Shown here: positions 46,587 through 56,276 of the stretch, piece after piece
How positions within the stretch are numbered: position 1 is the first letter of the stretch
Layout: each line of letters opens with the position of its first letter
Assembly (NCBI GenBank): GCA_963707555.1
Contig: CAVPQM010000016.1
Location: forward strand, 1-64,000
Length of the DNA: 64,000 bases
Reading direction: 5' to 3'
DNA from: JAFAFN01 sp963707555
GTDB lineage: Bacteria > Actinomycetota > Acidimicrobiia > Acidimicrobiales > Microtrichaceae
Notes under the pieces: model-generated
Databases searched by the model: none
The model's input: only the letters and a program-made list of their open reading frames with translations
What the model was told of the DNA's origin: nothing
Position numbers and translations under genes: made by a program

Positions 46587-47150
46587 TCAGCGCGCGGCGC
46601 CGCGGAGGGTGCCGGTCACACGCTCGCCGCTGTCCTCGAGCACCGCACAGATGACGGTGTCGTCGCCGCGGTCCCAGCTCTCCTCCGAGGGCCACCAGAG
46701 CTGGATCTCGAGCTCGGAGACGGTCCACCGCTTGCCGACGAAGGCTTCGAACCGGTCGTGGCAGGCGCGCTCGGACCACTCCTGGACGACGTCGATGCCG
46801 GGGTAGGCGCCGTCCTCGCCCTGTTCGCCGTCGTAGTCGAACTGGTCGAAGACCTCGAAGGTGTGCGGCGTTGCGCAGTCGAGTGCCCAGACGGCGAGCT
46901 CGCCGACGACGATGTCGTCGATCGTGTCGAAGCACTGCCCGACCTCGAGGTCACCGAAGCCGAGCTCGACGGCGCCGGGCGGGACACCCGGCGGCGCGGT
47001 GGTGACGGGTGCCTCGGTGCTGGCGGTCACCTCCGGGTCGTCGCCCGACGGCGGGCTGTCCGCGTCGCCCCCCGAACAGGCGGCGGCGAACACGAGTGTG
47101 GTGGCGAGGCACGACGTCAGGAACGTCGGGCGGAGGAGTCGGCGGATCAC
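46587..47150 (-). CDS. Septum-formation family lipoprotein
   Basis: 187 residues. The signal peptide ends FAAAC, a lipobox, followed by a Ser/Pro/Thr linker. The domain starts LEVGQCFDTIDDIVVGELAVWALDCATPHTFEVFDQF, seen as VGQCFD and DCATPHTFEV, the pattern of the Septum_form domain with a paired Cys and a His. A second cysteine pair (RACHDRFE and VICAVLED) probably forms another disulfide. GTG 47150 overlaps the TGA of the sortase gene (GTGA), so the two are co-translated. It may be surface-anchored by lipid. Confidence 0.78.
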   Translation of the reverse strand: MIRRLLRPTFLTSCLATTLVFAAACSGGDADSPPSGDDPEVTASTEAPVTTAPPGVPPGAVELGFGDLEVGQCFDTIDDIVVGELAVWALDCATPHTFEVFDQFDYDGEQGEDGAYPGIDVVQEWSERACHDRFEAFVGKRWTVSELEIQLWWPSEESWDRGDDTVICAVLEDSGERVTGTLRGAAR

Positions 47151-48091
47151 AGGGCGGGCAGGTAGCGGTCCATGTACACGTACCCGAACCAGACGAGCAC
47201 GAGCACACCCGGCGCGGCGACCAGGTAGACCGCCCAGGGACGGAAGTGCCGGCCGAGGAACCAGGCCAGCGCGACCAGCGCGATCGCCGCGGCACCGAAC
47301 AGCAGGACCTTCGGCAGCGCCGAGGAGTCGCCTTGCATGCCCTCGTCGAACTCCTCGGCGGTGACGGCCGCCGGCTCGACCGGATCGGCGCGGTCGACGG
47401 GGACCTCGGCGGCCGCGGCGGGTGTGGTGGAGAGCACGGCGTGCACGATGATGCGCTGGCGGGCCGAGTACTTCGGATGGCACGCCGTGAGCGTGATCCG
47501 GTTGTCGCCGACATCCGCGAGCACGCCGACCTCGCTCGGCGCGACGGCGTACCACGCCTGCGTCGTCTGCCCGGGGGCGGGGATGACCTCGTAGGTGAAC
47601 TCGCCCTGGGAGGTCGCGATCTTGATCTCGTCGCCCGGGACGAGCTCGTCGATCCGGTTGAACGGCGCGCCGTAGGTGGTGCGGTGCCCCGCGATGCCGG
47701 AGTTGCCCTTCTGCCCCGGCAACGGCGTCCCTGGGTAGTGCCCCGGCCCCTTCTTCAGGTCGGCCTTCGAGACACCCTCGACGATGACGTTCGCGACGCC
47801 GATCTTCGGGATCGAGATGATGCCGACCGGTTCGCCCTCGGGCGGGGGAGCGGTCGGGGGTGCGGTCTCGGAGTCGACCTTCGCGAGCTGCTCGGCCAGC
47901 TGGTCCAGGTCGACGGTGCCGTCGTCGACGGCGGGATCGCCCACGTCGACCGCGAGCTGCTCGGTCAGGTCGGACTGACCGCGGGAGGTCTCGAGCCCGG
48001 TGCCCCACAGCTGGTAGCCGACGAATCCGAGTACGAGCAGGCCAGCGGCGATGAGGACCTTGCCCAGCCCTCCCAGGATCTTTCCGAGCAC
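47147..48091 (-). CDS. Class E/F-like sortase
   Basis: 314 residues. An N-terminal TM helix (LGKVLIAAGLLVLGFVGYQL), a linker, then the sortase barrel with the catalytic His in GIAGHRTTYGAPFNRI (residues ~160) and the catalytic Cys and Arg in LTACHPKYSARQRIIV. A hydrophobic C-terminal pair (VLLFGAAAIALVALAWFL and VYLVAAPGVLVLVWFGYVY) makes a second membrane anchor. GTG 48091 is fixed by TACGGT (48098-48103) six bases upstream. It would attach or process cell-surface proteins; the substrate is not evident. It is divergent from the ccm operon. Confidence 0.85.
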   Translation of the reverse strand: MLGKILGGLGKVLIAAGLLVLGFVGYQLWGTGLETSRGQSDLTEQLAVDVGDPAVDDGTVDLDQLAEQLAKVDSETAPPTAPPPEGEPVGIISIPKIGVANVIVEGVSKADLKKGPGHYPGTPLPGQKGNSGIAGHRTTYGAPFNRIDELVPGDEIKIATSQGEFTYEVIPAPGQTTQAWYAVAPSEVGVLADVGDNRITLTACHPKYSARQRIIVHAVLSTTPAAAAEVPVDRADPVEPAAVTAEEFDEGMQGDSSALPKVLLFGAAAIALVALAWFLGRHFRPWAVYLVAAPGVLVLVWFGYVYMDRYLPAL

Positions 48092-48097
48092 CCGGTC

Positions 48098-48103
48098 ACC
48101 GTA
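48098..48103 (-). promoter_or_regulatory. -10 element for leaderless sortase gene
   Basis: TACGGT on the minus strand, 6 nt before GTG 48091. Confidence 0.5.
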
Positions 48104-48176
48104 TCGGCGTCTCGGGTGGGGTTGCACCCTCCGGCACGGCGGGCCCGGCCTTTGGTGCCGGTCACGACGGTGCCGG

Positions 48177-48182
48177 TACCGT
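48177..48182 (+). promoter_or_regulatory. -10 element for the ccm operon
   Basis: TACCGT is 6 nt before position 48189, the spacing seen for the other leaderless genes. The codon there is ATC rather than ATG or GTG. Confidence 0.4.
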
Positions 48183-48188
48183 TGCCGC

Positions 48189-48826
<638 letters not shown>

Positions 48827-48827
<1 letters not shown>

Positions 48828-49504
48828 TGGCCGACTACCTCGCACAGATCCGCCTGGTCCTGGTCAAGGACCTCCGCCTCGAGCTGCGGTCGCGCGTCGG
48901 ACTCGCCCAGGTGCTGCCCTTCGCCGTGCTGGTGCTGTTCCTCTTCGCCTTCGCGCTGGACCCCGACGGTGACGTGCTCGAGATCGCCACACCCGGCCTG
49001 TTCTGGGTGACGGTGCTGTTCTCGGCGGTCCTGATCCTGCAGCGCACGTTCGCGCTCGAGGCCGACGACGGCGTGCTCGACGCCCTGCGGCTCTCCGGCC
49101 TGGCGCCCTCGGCGATCTTCCTGGGCAAGGTCTCAGCGTTGGTGGTGCAGCTGCTGGTGCTCGAAGCGGTGCTCGCCGTCGGTGTCGCCGTGCTCTACGA
49201 CGTGACGTTCAGCGGGATCGGGCTGCTGGCGCTGGTGTCCGTGTCGGCCACGCTCGGCATCGCCGCCTCCGGGGCGATCTACGGCGCCCTGTCCGCCCGG
49301 CTGAAGAGCCGCGACACGCTACTTCCCGTACTCTTGTTGCCGCTCCTGGCACCTGTGTTGATCTCAGCAACGCGGGGGTTCGAGATTGGCCTCCGACACG
49401 TTGCTGGGGGAGGGTGGTCGTGGATCGGCCTGCTCTCGGTGTTCGCCCTCGCTTACCTCGCGCTCGGTGCCGTGCTGTTCCGGCCGCTCCTGGAGGACGC
49501 ATGA
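48827..49504 (+). CDS. ccmB: Heme exporter permease CcmB
   Basis: 225 residues with six TM helices. The N-terminal VLVKDLRLELRSR motif before the first helix, the LEADDGVLDALRLSGL loop (equivalent to the D-G-LE loop of CcmB), and GLLALVSVSATLGIAASGAI are typical. TGATG overlap with ccmA gives tight coupling. CcmB is the membrane partner of the CcmA ATPase. Complete and unbroken. Confidence 0.92.
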
Positions 49505-50268
49505 CCAACACGACCACACCTGACGGCACCGCACCCGCCACGTCGGCGCCCCTCGGCACCGGCTCGACCGGCACCAAGGTGCTGGGTGCGGCATCGATCG
49601 TGCTCGTCGCGCTGACCGCGCTCTACGGCTTGGTCATCAGCCCGCCGGACCGCCTGCTCGGCGAGACCATCCGCATCATCTACATGCACGTGCCGACGGT
49701 CACCGTCGCGTACGTCGCCTTCATCATCACGGCGATCGCCTCGGCGATGTACCTGTGGAAGCGCACCGAGTTCTGGGACCTGCTCGGCGCGAGCTCCGCC
49801 GAGCTGGGCGTGCTGTTCTTCGCCCTGACCATCCTCGAGGGCGCCCTGTGGGGCAAGACGACCTGGGGCACCTTCTGGGAGTGGGAGCCCCGGCTCACCA
49901 CGTCGGCGGTGCTGCTGCTCGTCTACATCGGCTACCTCGCGGTGCGGGCGATCCCGGCCGATGCCCGCACCCGGGCGACGCGCAGCGCCATCATCGGGCT
50001 GGTCGCCGTGGTCAACATCCCGATCGTGCACAAGGCGGTCGACTGGTGGCGGGGCCTGCACCAGGGCCGCACCGTCATGTCGACGATCGACCCCGAGATG
50101 GGGGGCAACCAGCTGGTCGCCATGTACCTCTCGCTGCTCGCCGGTGTCGTCGTGTTCGCCTGGTTGCTGATCCACCGCTTCCGGGTCGCCTTCCTGACCG
50201 AGCGCGCCGCCGACTCCGGACTGGAGCACGCCATCGAGCAGCGTCGCGTCGAAGGAGCAACGTCATGA
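49501..50268 (+). CDS. ccmC: Heme-handling protein CcmC
   Basis: 255 residues with six TM helices and a polar N-terminal ~27 residues. The WWD heme-binding domain is WGKTTWGTFWEWEPRLTTSAVLL, with Glu at the position where Asp is usual. A His lies in IIYMHVPTVTVAYVAF and another in NIPIVHKAVDWW, the axial ligands of the heme complex. ATG 49501 overlaps the ccmB stop (ATGA). It receives heme and passes it to CcmE. Confidence 0.93.
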   Translation: MTNTTTPDGTAPATSAPLGTGSTGTKVLGAASIVLVALTALYGLVISPPDRLLGETIRIIYMHVPTVTVAYVAFIITAIASAMYLWKRTEFWDLLGASSAELGVLFFALTILEGALWGKTTWGTFWEWEPRLTTSAVLLLVYIGYLAVRAIPADARTRATRSAIIGLVAVVNIPIVHKAVDWWRGLHQGRTVMSTIDPEMGGNQLVAMYLSLLAGVVVFAWLLIHRFRVAFLTERAADSGLEHAIEQRRVEGATS

Positions 50269-50402
50269 CCGAAGCCTGGTGGTACATCACTGCGGCGTGG
50301 GCCGCGACCTTCGGGGCGGTCGGCATCTACGCCGGACTGCTGCTGCGCAAGGGCCGTCGCCTGTCCCGGGTGGTGCCACCCGAGGACCGGAGGTGGATGT
50401 GA
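50265..50402 (+). CDS. ccmD: CcmD-like small heme-exporter subunit
   Basis: 45 residues, one TM helix (WYITAAWAATFGAVGIYAGLLL), then a basic cytoplasmic tail RKGRRLSRV. The position between ccmC and ccmE, the length and the orientation fit CcmD, which has little sequence conservation. Overlaps ccmC by four bases and ccmE by four. Confidence 0.8.
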   Translation: MTEAWWYITAAWAATFGAVGIYAGLLLRKGRRLSRVVPPEDRRWM

Positions 50403-50941
50403 GCGACCGCGGCGTCGGCTACGACGACGAGGAGTCAGCAGACGCCCGCGGTGGACTCGACGTCACCCCGAGGACCGGCGAGGCCCACGACGTCGATGCC
50501 GGCAGCGGACGCCGCCGCCTGGCCGTGGCGGGCGTCGTCGTGCTGGTCGCAGCGCTCGGAGTCGTGCTGTTCAACGGCCTGACCGACGCGTCGACCTTCT
50601 ACTACAACGTCGACGAAGCCGTCGCGCAGCGCGAGGACCTGGGCACCGACCGGTTCCGGATGCAGGGCAACGTGATCGACGGCACCATCGCCGAGACCGA
50701 GCAGGGTGTCAGCTTCGTGATCGCGTTCGGCGACACCGAGCTGGACGTCGTGCACCGGGGTGACCCGCCCGAGCTGTTCGACGCCGAGATCCCCGTCATC
50801 ATCGAGGGCTCCTTCGAGGGCGACGAGTTCCGCAGCGACAAGATCCTCATCAAGCACGACAGCACCTACGAAGAGGAGAACGACGCCCGCCTGCGTGAAG
50901 CAGAGCAGGACGCGGAGCGCCGTTCCGAGGCCTCCGGGTGA
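50399..50941 (+). CDS. ccmE: Heme chaperone CcmE
   Basis: 180 residues. An acidic ~40-residue N-terminus precedes a TM helix (RRRLAVAGVVVLVAALGVVLF). The periplasmic OB domain has FYYNVDEAVAQ, RFRMQGNVIDGTI, and ends ILIKHDSTYEEEND. The HxxxY form of the motif (His that covalently binds heme, Tyr four residues on) is intact. The GTG start overlaps ccmD. The longer acidic N-terminus is unusual compared with proteobacterial CcmE. Confidence 0.92.
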   Translation: MSDRGVGYDDEESADARGGLDVTPRTGEAHDVDAGSGRRRLAVAGVVVLVAALGVVLFNGLTDASTFYYNVDEAVAQREDLGTDRFRMQGNVIDGTIAETEQGVSFVIAFGDTELDVVHRGDPPELFDAEIPVIIEGSFEGDEFRSDKILIKHDSTYEEENDARLREAEQDAERRSEASG

Positions 50942-50971
50942 TCCGGGCCACACGATGAACCGGACAGAGCG

Positions 50972-53011
50972 GTGAACCGAGCACTCGGTCTGGCCGGTGT
51001 CATCGTCGCGTTCAGCGGCTCGATCGTCGGGATCTGCGTGTTGCTCAGCGGGCTGCGCAACCACAGCGCCCGCCAGCTCCGCACGGGGCGTGCGTACGCG
51101 CTGATCGTGCTGATCGGCGCGATCACGTCGGTCGTCGCGATGCAGCTGGCGCTCGCCCAGCGTGACTACTCGCTGCGGTACGTCGCCGAGCACGGATCGT
51201 CCGCCACGCCGTTCCTGTTCAACGTCGCCACCATGTGGTCGGCGCTCGAGGGATCGATCCTGCTCTGGGGCCTGATCCTCGCGGGGTACCTCGCGGTCGT
51301 CGCCAACAAGTTCCGCAAGCGTCTCGACGACCCGCTCGTCGCCTGGGCGCTGATCACGATGTTCGTGGTGTGCGTGTTCTTCTTCGGGCTGATGCTCACC
51401 GCGTCGAACCCGTTCGTGGCGAACAGCCCGCCGCCGGGCTTCGACGGTCCGGGTCCGAACCCGCTGCTGCAGAACCACATCCTGATGGCGTTCCACCCGC
51501 CGATGCTCTACCTGGGCTACGTCGGCTTCACCGTGCCCTTCGCGTTCGCGATCGCTGCGCTCGTCACCGGACGGGTCGGCGAGGGCTGGCTCGTCGAGAC
51601 GCGCCGCTGGACCCTCTTCGCCTGGGGTTTCCTGACCGCCGGCATCATCCTCGGCGCCTGGTGGAGCTACGAGGTGCTCGGCTGGGGTGGCTACTGGGGC
51701 TGGGACCCCGTCGAGAACGCGTCGCTGCTGCCGTGGCTCACCGGCACCGCCTACCTGCACTCGGTGATGGTCCAGGAGCGTCGGGGCATGCTGCGGGTCT
51801 GGAACCTGTCGCTGCTGTGCGCCACGTTCTCGCTGACGATCCTCGGCACGTTCCTGACGCGCTCCGGGGTCGTCGAGTCGGTGCACGCCTTCTCCGACGG
51901 GACCATCGGTCCGCTGCTGCTCGGCTTCTTCGCGGTGATCGTCATCGTGTCGGTCGGACTGATCGGCTGGCGCGGTGACCGGCTGCGCTCCGTCGGTCGG
52001 ATCGACTCACCGCTGTCGCGCGAAGGCGCCTTCCTGGCGAACAACGTGATCTTCGCCGCGTTCGCGTTCGTGGTCCTGCTGGGCACCGTGTTCCCGCTCA
52101 TCATGGAGGCGACCCGCGGCGACACGCTGTCGGTCGGCCCGCCGTACTTCAACCGCATGACCATGCCGATCGGCCTCACGCTGCTGCTGCTCATGGCGAT
52201 CGCCCCGGTGTTGCCGTGGCGCAAGGCCAGCGGCGAGCTGCTGCGGGATCGTCTGTGGTGGCCGGCGTGGACGGGCCTGGCGGCGCTGGCGCTCGCCGTG
52301 GCGATCGGCGCCACCGGGGTCGCGCCGCTGGTCGCGTTCGGCCTGGGCGGGTTCGCCGCCGGTTCCGCGATCCGTCAGATCGCCCTCGCGACACGTCGCC
52401 AGGGCTGGCGCGGATTCGTGGGTCGCGCCAACGGCGGCATGGTGGTGCACCTCGGCACGATCATGGTCGCCGTCGCACTCGCCGCGTCGATGAGCTTCCT
52501 CAAGCAGGGCGAGTTCTCGCTCGCCGAAGGTGAGACCGCCCGTGTCGCCGGGCACGAGCTCGAGTTCATCGAATCGCGCACCGTCGAGTACGACAACCGG
52601 GTCGCCCTCGTGGCCGACGTGCGTGTCGACGGCGGGCAGATCTACCAGCCGAGCCTCAACCGCTACCGCTCCGGCATGACCGTCGGCACGCCGTCGGTCC
52701 GCACCGGCCCGACCCAGGACGTGATGCTCTCGGTCGTGCGGGCACCGAGTGAGGAGAACCCGACGCTCGGCCTCCGCATCATGGTGCAGCCGATGGTGGT
52801 GTGGCTCTGGATCGGCGGACTGGTCATGGTGGTCGGCACGGCGTTGTCGCTGTTCCCGGGCCGTCGCCGCAACCCGCTCGATCCCGTGTCGGCACCGGCA
52901 CCGATCGAGCACGTGGACCCGGCCGACCCCGACACGGCCGTCGCCGAGGTGCCCTCCTCGGACGGCGACGACGCGGTCGACTCCGACGAGACGGTGGGAG
53001 CGGACCGATGA
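50972..53011 (+). CDS. ccmF: Cytochrome c heme lyase subunit CcmF
   Basis: 679 residues, about 15 TM helices. The WWD domain, GWGGYWGWDPVENASLLPWL, and the heme-ligand His residues in HPPMLYLGYVGF, LHSVMVQERRGMLRVWN and in THFLTRSGVVESVHAFS are present. The C-terminal ~120-residue extracytoplasmic domain (DVMLSVVRAPSEENPTLGLRI) and the last TM helix are complete. GTG 50972 is 30 bp after the ccmE stop, the only real gap in the operon. It works with CcmH to attach heme to apocytochrome c. Confidence 0.94.
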   Translation: MNRALGLAGVIVAFSGSIVGICVLLSGLRNHSARQLRTGRAYALIVLIGAITSVVAMQLALAQRDYSLRYVAEHGSSATPFLFNVATMWSALEGSILLWGLILAGYLAVVANKFRKRLDDPLVAWALITMFVVCVFFFGLMLTASNPFVANSPPPGFDGPGPNPLLQNHILMAFHPPMLYLGYVGFTVPFAFAIAALVTGRVGEGWLVETRRWTLFAWGFLTAGIILGAWWSYEVLGWGGYWGWDPVENASLLPWLTGTAYLHSVMVQERRGMLRVWNLSLLCATFSLTILGTFLTRSGVVESVHAFSDGTIGPLLLGFFAVIVIVSVGLIGWRGDRLRSVGRIDSPLSREGAFLANNVIFAAFAFVVLLGTVFPLIMEATRGDTLSVGPPYFNRMTMPIGLTLLLLMAIAPVLPWRKASGELLRDRLWWPAWTGLAALALAVAIGATGVAPLVAFGLGGFAAGSAIRQIALATRRQGWRGFVGRANGGMVVHLGTIMVAVALAASMSFLKQGEFSLAEGETARVAGHELEFIESRTVEYDNRVALVADVRVDGGQIYQPSLNRYRSGMTVGTPSVRTGPTQDVMLSVVRAPSEENPTLGLRIMVQPMVVWLWIGGLVMVVGTALSLFPGRRRNPLDPVSAPAPIEHVDPADPDTAVAEVPSSDGDDAVDSDETVGADR

Positions 53012-53562
53012 CCGGCACCCGCCGAGCCCCGATCATCGCCGCCATCGTCGGTGTCGCCGTGATGGCGCTCGTGCTCCTGTTCGCGACCGCCCCCGGCGGC
53101 GGCGAGCGCGAGTCGTCGAGCCCACTGCTCGGCAAGTTGGCGCCGGCGCTCGTCGGCCCGACGATCTCGGGCGAGGAGTTCGACATCGACGACCACCGCG
53201 GCCAGTGGGTGCTGGTCAACTTCTTCGCCACGTGGTGCGTGGAGTGCGTGGTCGAGCACCCGGAGCTCATCGAGTTCTCGGAGCGCCACCCGGGCGAGGT
53301 GCAGGTCGTCAGCGTCGTCTACGACGAGCCGGTCGAGAAGGTCGAGGCGTTCTTCGCGGAGAACGGCGGTGACTGGCCGGTGGTCACCCGCGGTCAGTCC
53401 GCGTCGATGGAGTACGGCGTGAAGAAGCTGCCGGAGTCGTTCCTGGTGAACCCGTCGGGCACCGTCGTGGTGAAGATCAACGGCGGGGTGAAGGCCGAGG
53501 CGCTGACCGAGCTGCTGGACGAGCAGGACGCCGCCGCACGCAGCGGAGGCGAGGGCTCGTGA
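53008..53562 (+). CDS. ccmG: Thiol:disulfide oxidoreductase CcmG/DsbE
   Basis: 184 residues. N-terminal signal anchor, then a thioredoxin fold: LVNFFATWCVECVVEHPEL with the active-site CxxC (WCVEC), and KLPESFLVNPSGTVV, in which the cis-Pro region is present. It keeps the cytochrome CxxCH cysteines reduced. Overlaps ccmF by ATGA and ccmH by the same. Normal length. Confidence 0.92.
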   Translation: MTGTRRAPIIAAIVGVAVMALVLLFATAPGGGERESSSPLLGKLAPALVGPTISGEEFDIDDHRGQWVLVNFFATWCVECVVEHPELIEFSERHPGEVQVVSVVYDEPVEKVEAFFAENGGDWPVVTRGQSASMEYGVKKLPESFLVNPSGTVVVKINGGVKAEALTELLDEQDAAARSGGEGS

Positions 53563-54047
53563 CCCGGCACCCGCAGCGCCAGAAGTGGTGGTGGTGGGCA
53601 CTCATGGGCGTGATCGCCGTGGGGTTCGTCGCATCGGCCGTCGGCCGCCCGCCGACCGAGGGCACCAGCGACGAGCGTCTCTTCGCGCTCGCCGCGCAGC
53701 TGAAGTGCCAGCAGTGCGTCGGCGAGTCCGTCGCCCAGTCGCAGTCGCCGGGAGCGGTGCAGTTCCGTGAGGAGATCTCCTCGCAGATGGCCCGGGGCCG
53801 CACCGACGACGAGATCCTGTCGTTCTTCGCCGACGCGTACCCCGGCGTGCTGCTCAACCCGCCGTCGACCGGCGTGGGCGCGCTCGTGTGGGTCATCCCG
53901 GTGGTCGTCGCTGCGCTCGCGGTGTTCGTGCTGTCGCTCACCTTCCGTCGTTGGCGTGGTGAGCAGTCGACCCGTGAGGTGACCGACGCGGACGCCGCAC
54001 GGGTCGCCGAGGCGCTCGCGGAGCGCCGCGGCGACGGCGCGTCGTGA
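53559..54047 (+). CDS. ccmH: CcmH-type cytochrome c biogenesis protein
   Basis: 162 residues. A signal anchor at the N-terminus, the apocytochrome-binding LKCQQCVGESVAQS (the LRCxxC motif), REEISSQMARGRTDDEILSFFADAYPG and a final TM helix (WVIPVVVAALAVFVLSLTF). GTG 53559. Only the N-terminal CcmH domain is present, with the CcmI-like TPR part in the next gene. Confidence 0.9.
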   Translation: MTRHPQRQKWWWWALMGVIAVGFVASAVGRPPTEGTSDERLFALAAQLKCQQCVGESVAQSQSPGAVQFREEISSQMARGRTDDEILSFFADAYPGVLLNPPSTGVGALVWVIPVVVAALAVFVLSLTFRRWRGEQSTREVTDADAARVAEALAERRGDGAS

Positions 54048-55228
54048 CGTCGCCGCGGTCCTCGCGCCTCGACCTCGACGAGCTCGCCCTGCTCGAGGAG
54101 GAGCGCGACCACCTGCTCGCGTCGCTCGAGGACCTCGAGCGTGAGTACGCGGCGGGCGACATGGACGAGCTCGACCACCGGACGCTCAAGGACGACTACA
54201 CCGCCCGCGCGGCCGCGGTGCTCGAGGCGCTCGACGAGCGCCACGTCGCACTCCGCTCCGCGGCACCGGCGCGCCGGCCGGCGGTCACCGCTGCGGTCGC
54301 GGTCGTGGTCGTCGTCGCCGCCGTGGCCGTCGGACTCTTCGTCGCACGCTCCTCGGGGCAGCGCGGCGACGGACCGATCACCGGCGCGGTGAACAGCCAG
54401 CGTGCCGAGCTGGCCCACTGCCAGACCGTCTCGTTCCAGGAGCCCGAGGAGGGCATCGACTGCTACGCCTCGATCCTCGAGCGCGCGCCCGACCAGATCG
54501 AGGCGCTCACCTACCAGGGCTGGGCGATGGTCCGCAGCGACGACGTCGAGGGCGGAGCCGCCAACTTCGAGCGCGTCGTCGAGATCGATCCGACCTACCC
54601 GGACGTGCGGGTGTTCCGCGCCGTCGTCGCCGCGAGGGCGGGGGACCACGAGCGCGCCGCCGAGGAGATCGACGTCTTCTTCCGGAACGACCCCTCACCC
54701 GCCGCGCAGCAGGTGCTCGCGTCGCAGGGGCTCGAGCGAGAGATCTTCGTGCTGACCCTGGACGAGTCGACCCAGGCGTGCTGGCAGGGCGCGGCAACGG
54801 GTTCCGACGGCGAGGCCAGCGATGCCGCCGAGTTCGTGACGGCGCTCGGAGAGTGCCTCGACACGGTGCTCGCCGCCCAGCCGGACCAGGTCGACGCGTT
54901 GGTGTCGCGTGCCTACGTCACCGCCAGCGCGGGTGATGTCGCGGCTGCACTCGCGCTGGCCGAGCGTGCGGTCGCTGCCGAGCCCGACGATCCCAACGCC
55001 CGGCTCATCAGGGCCTCGTTGGCTGCGGCGCAGGGCGCCCCCGCCACGGCCCAGGCCGATCTCGAGGCGCTCGCCGACATGCCTCGGCCGACGGCGTCGT
55101 TCCTGCTCGGATCGCCGGCGGAGCTCGCCCGGGCGATCGACGAGGGACTGGCGACGACCACGACCTCGGCGCCCGGAGCGAGCTCGACGGGCGGCGACTC
55201 ACCGATCCCCAACCCCGACGGCGGTTGA
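54044..55228 (+). CDS. CcmI-like TPR protein
   Basis: 394 residues. The N-terminal ~75 residues are a charged helical region (LALLEEERDHLLASLEDLEREYAAGDMDELDH) typical of CcmI. A TM helix (VTAAVAVVVVVAAVAVGLFV) and an extracytoplasmic region with TPR-like repeats follow (ALTYQGWAMVRSDDVEGGAANFERVVEIDPTYP and later AYVTASAGDVAAALALAERAVAAEPDDP). A Ser/Thr/Pro tail ends it. Overlaps ccmH by four bases. Identity as CcmI rests on position and layout, not on a conserved motif; sequence divergence is large. Confidence 0.7.
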   Translation: MTSPRSSRLDLDELALLEEERDHLLASLEDLEREYAAGDMDELDHRTLKDDYTARAAAVLEALDERHVALRSAAPARRPAVTAAVAVVVVVAAVAVGLFVARSSGQRGDGPITGAVNSQRAELAHCQTVSFQEPEEGIDCYASILERAPDQIEALTYQGWAMVRSDDVEGGAANFERVVEIDPTYPDVRVFRAVVAARAGDHERAAEEIDVFFRNDPSPAAQQVLASQGLEREIFVLTLDESTQACWQGAATGSDGEASDAAEFVTALGECLDTVLAAQPDQVDALVSRAYVTASAGDVAAALALAERAVAAEPDDPNARLIRASLAAAQGAPATAQADLEALADMPRPTASFLLGSPAELARAIDEGLATTTTSAPGASSTGGDSPIPNPDGG

Positions 55229-55262
55229 CCGTCGAGGTCGGGGAACCGGACGAGCAGACCTG

Positions 55263-56126
55263 TCAGCCTCGGGCGACCTCGCTGCGGTACGTGTAGTCCG
55301 CTGCGTCGGTCGCGAGCCGGAAGCTGGCCGAGGACTCGGTCAGCGTGCCGACCCGGATGAGCAGCCCGCTGGGCAGGTCCTCGAGCGGGATGAAGCCCTG
55401 CTCGAGGCCCGGGGCGAAGATGCCGCCGATCGCGAAGGCGGTGTTGACCAGGTCGGTCAGTGCGCCGCGGGTCGGGAGGTGGATCTGTGCGGCGACGCCG
55501 ATGACGTCGTCCGGATTGCCGAGACCCTCGATGACCGCACCGATCAGCGAGGCCGCTGCGCTGATGAAGTCGCCGATGTGGCTGACCACCAGGTTGACGA
55601 GGTCTTCGGTGGAGGGCGGCGTCGGCGAGTTCGCGATGAGCAGGTTGAGCGCATCGCGCAACGTGCCCACGAGGGCGCTGCGCAGCGCGTCACTGACCGC
55701 ACAGCTCTCGAAGATGCCGTCGCGCTCCATCACGAACGTCAGCGTGCCGATGACCTCGAACGGCGCGGTGCCGGCGGCCAGATCGGACAGGTCGAGGTTG
55801 TTGACGTCCGCGAAGCGGCTGTCGGCCGACCCGGCGGGGATCTGGTAGGTGGAGCCGCTCGGCACAGAGTCGGGCGCAGGCAGGCGCTGCGCGTAGCACT
55901 GCGACGACAGCGACACGTCGGACGAGCCGGCGACGCCCAGCTTGGAGCGGAAGCCGATCTGGATGATGTACGGCTCGTCGCCGGCGTCGTTGTCCTCGCT
56001 GTCGTGGACGGTGATCGACTTCGGCGACACCCTCCATTCGACCGGTGTCGGTGGCGGCGAACACGCTGCCAGGACCGCGACCGTCACGAGCGACGCGGCA
56101 AGCGCCGCGACCCTTCGGTGATGCAT
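55263..56126 (-). CDS. Secreted lipoprotein of unknown function
   Basis: 287 residues. The signal peptide ends VLAACS with a lipobox Cys at ~22. The exported part begins WRVSPKSITVHDSEDNDAGDEPYI and holds a DLVNLVVSHIGDFISAAASLIGAV helix and a beta-rich C-terminus. I recognise no family, although similar proteins occur as hypotheticals in related bacteria as far as I recall. A GGGGGGA stretch precedes the ATG. It is divergent from the AtuA-like gene. Confidence 0.6.
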   Translation of the reverse strand: MHHRRVAALAASLVTVAVLAACSPPPTPVEWRVSPKSITVHDSEDNDAGDEPYIIQIGFRSKLGVAGSSDVSLSSQCYAQRLPAPDSVPSGSTYQIPAGSADSRFADVNNLDLSDLAAGTAPFEVIGTLTFVMERDGIFESCAVSDALRSALVGTLRDALNLLIANSPTPPSTEDLVNLVVSHIGDFISAAASLIGAVIEGLGNPDDVIGVAAQIHLPTRGALTDLVNTAFAIGGIFAPGLEQGFIPLEDLPSGLLIRVGTLTESSASFRLATDAADYTYRSEVARG

Positions 56127-56276
56127 CTGAACTTCCCCCCGTTCCCGACCTGAACTACAGGTCCCTTCTTTGACCGCGAAGCTAACCCGTCGGGGTGGCC
56201 CCGTGCAGCCATTGTGCACGGGGGCGGCCACGCAGCGGGATGGCCGGGCGCTGGTCGGTGCGGCAGACTCGTTGCG

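Noticed and set aside
48051..48188. ATG 48051 as the ccmA start
   Set aside because: It would overlap the divergent sortase start by ~40 bp, and the added residues are Arg/Gly/Cys-rich antisense-like sequence.
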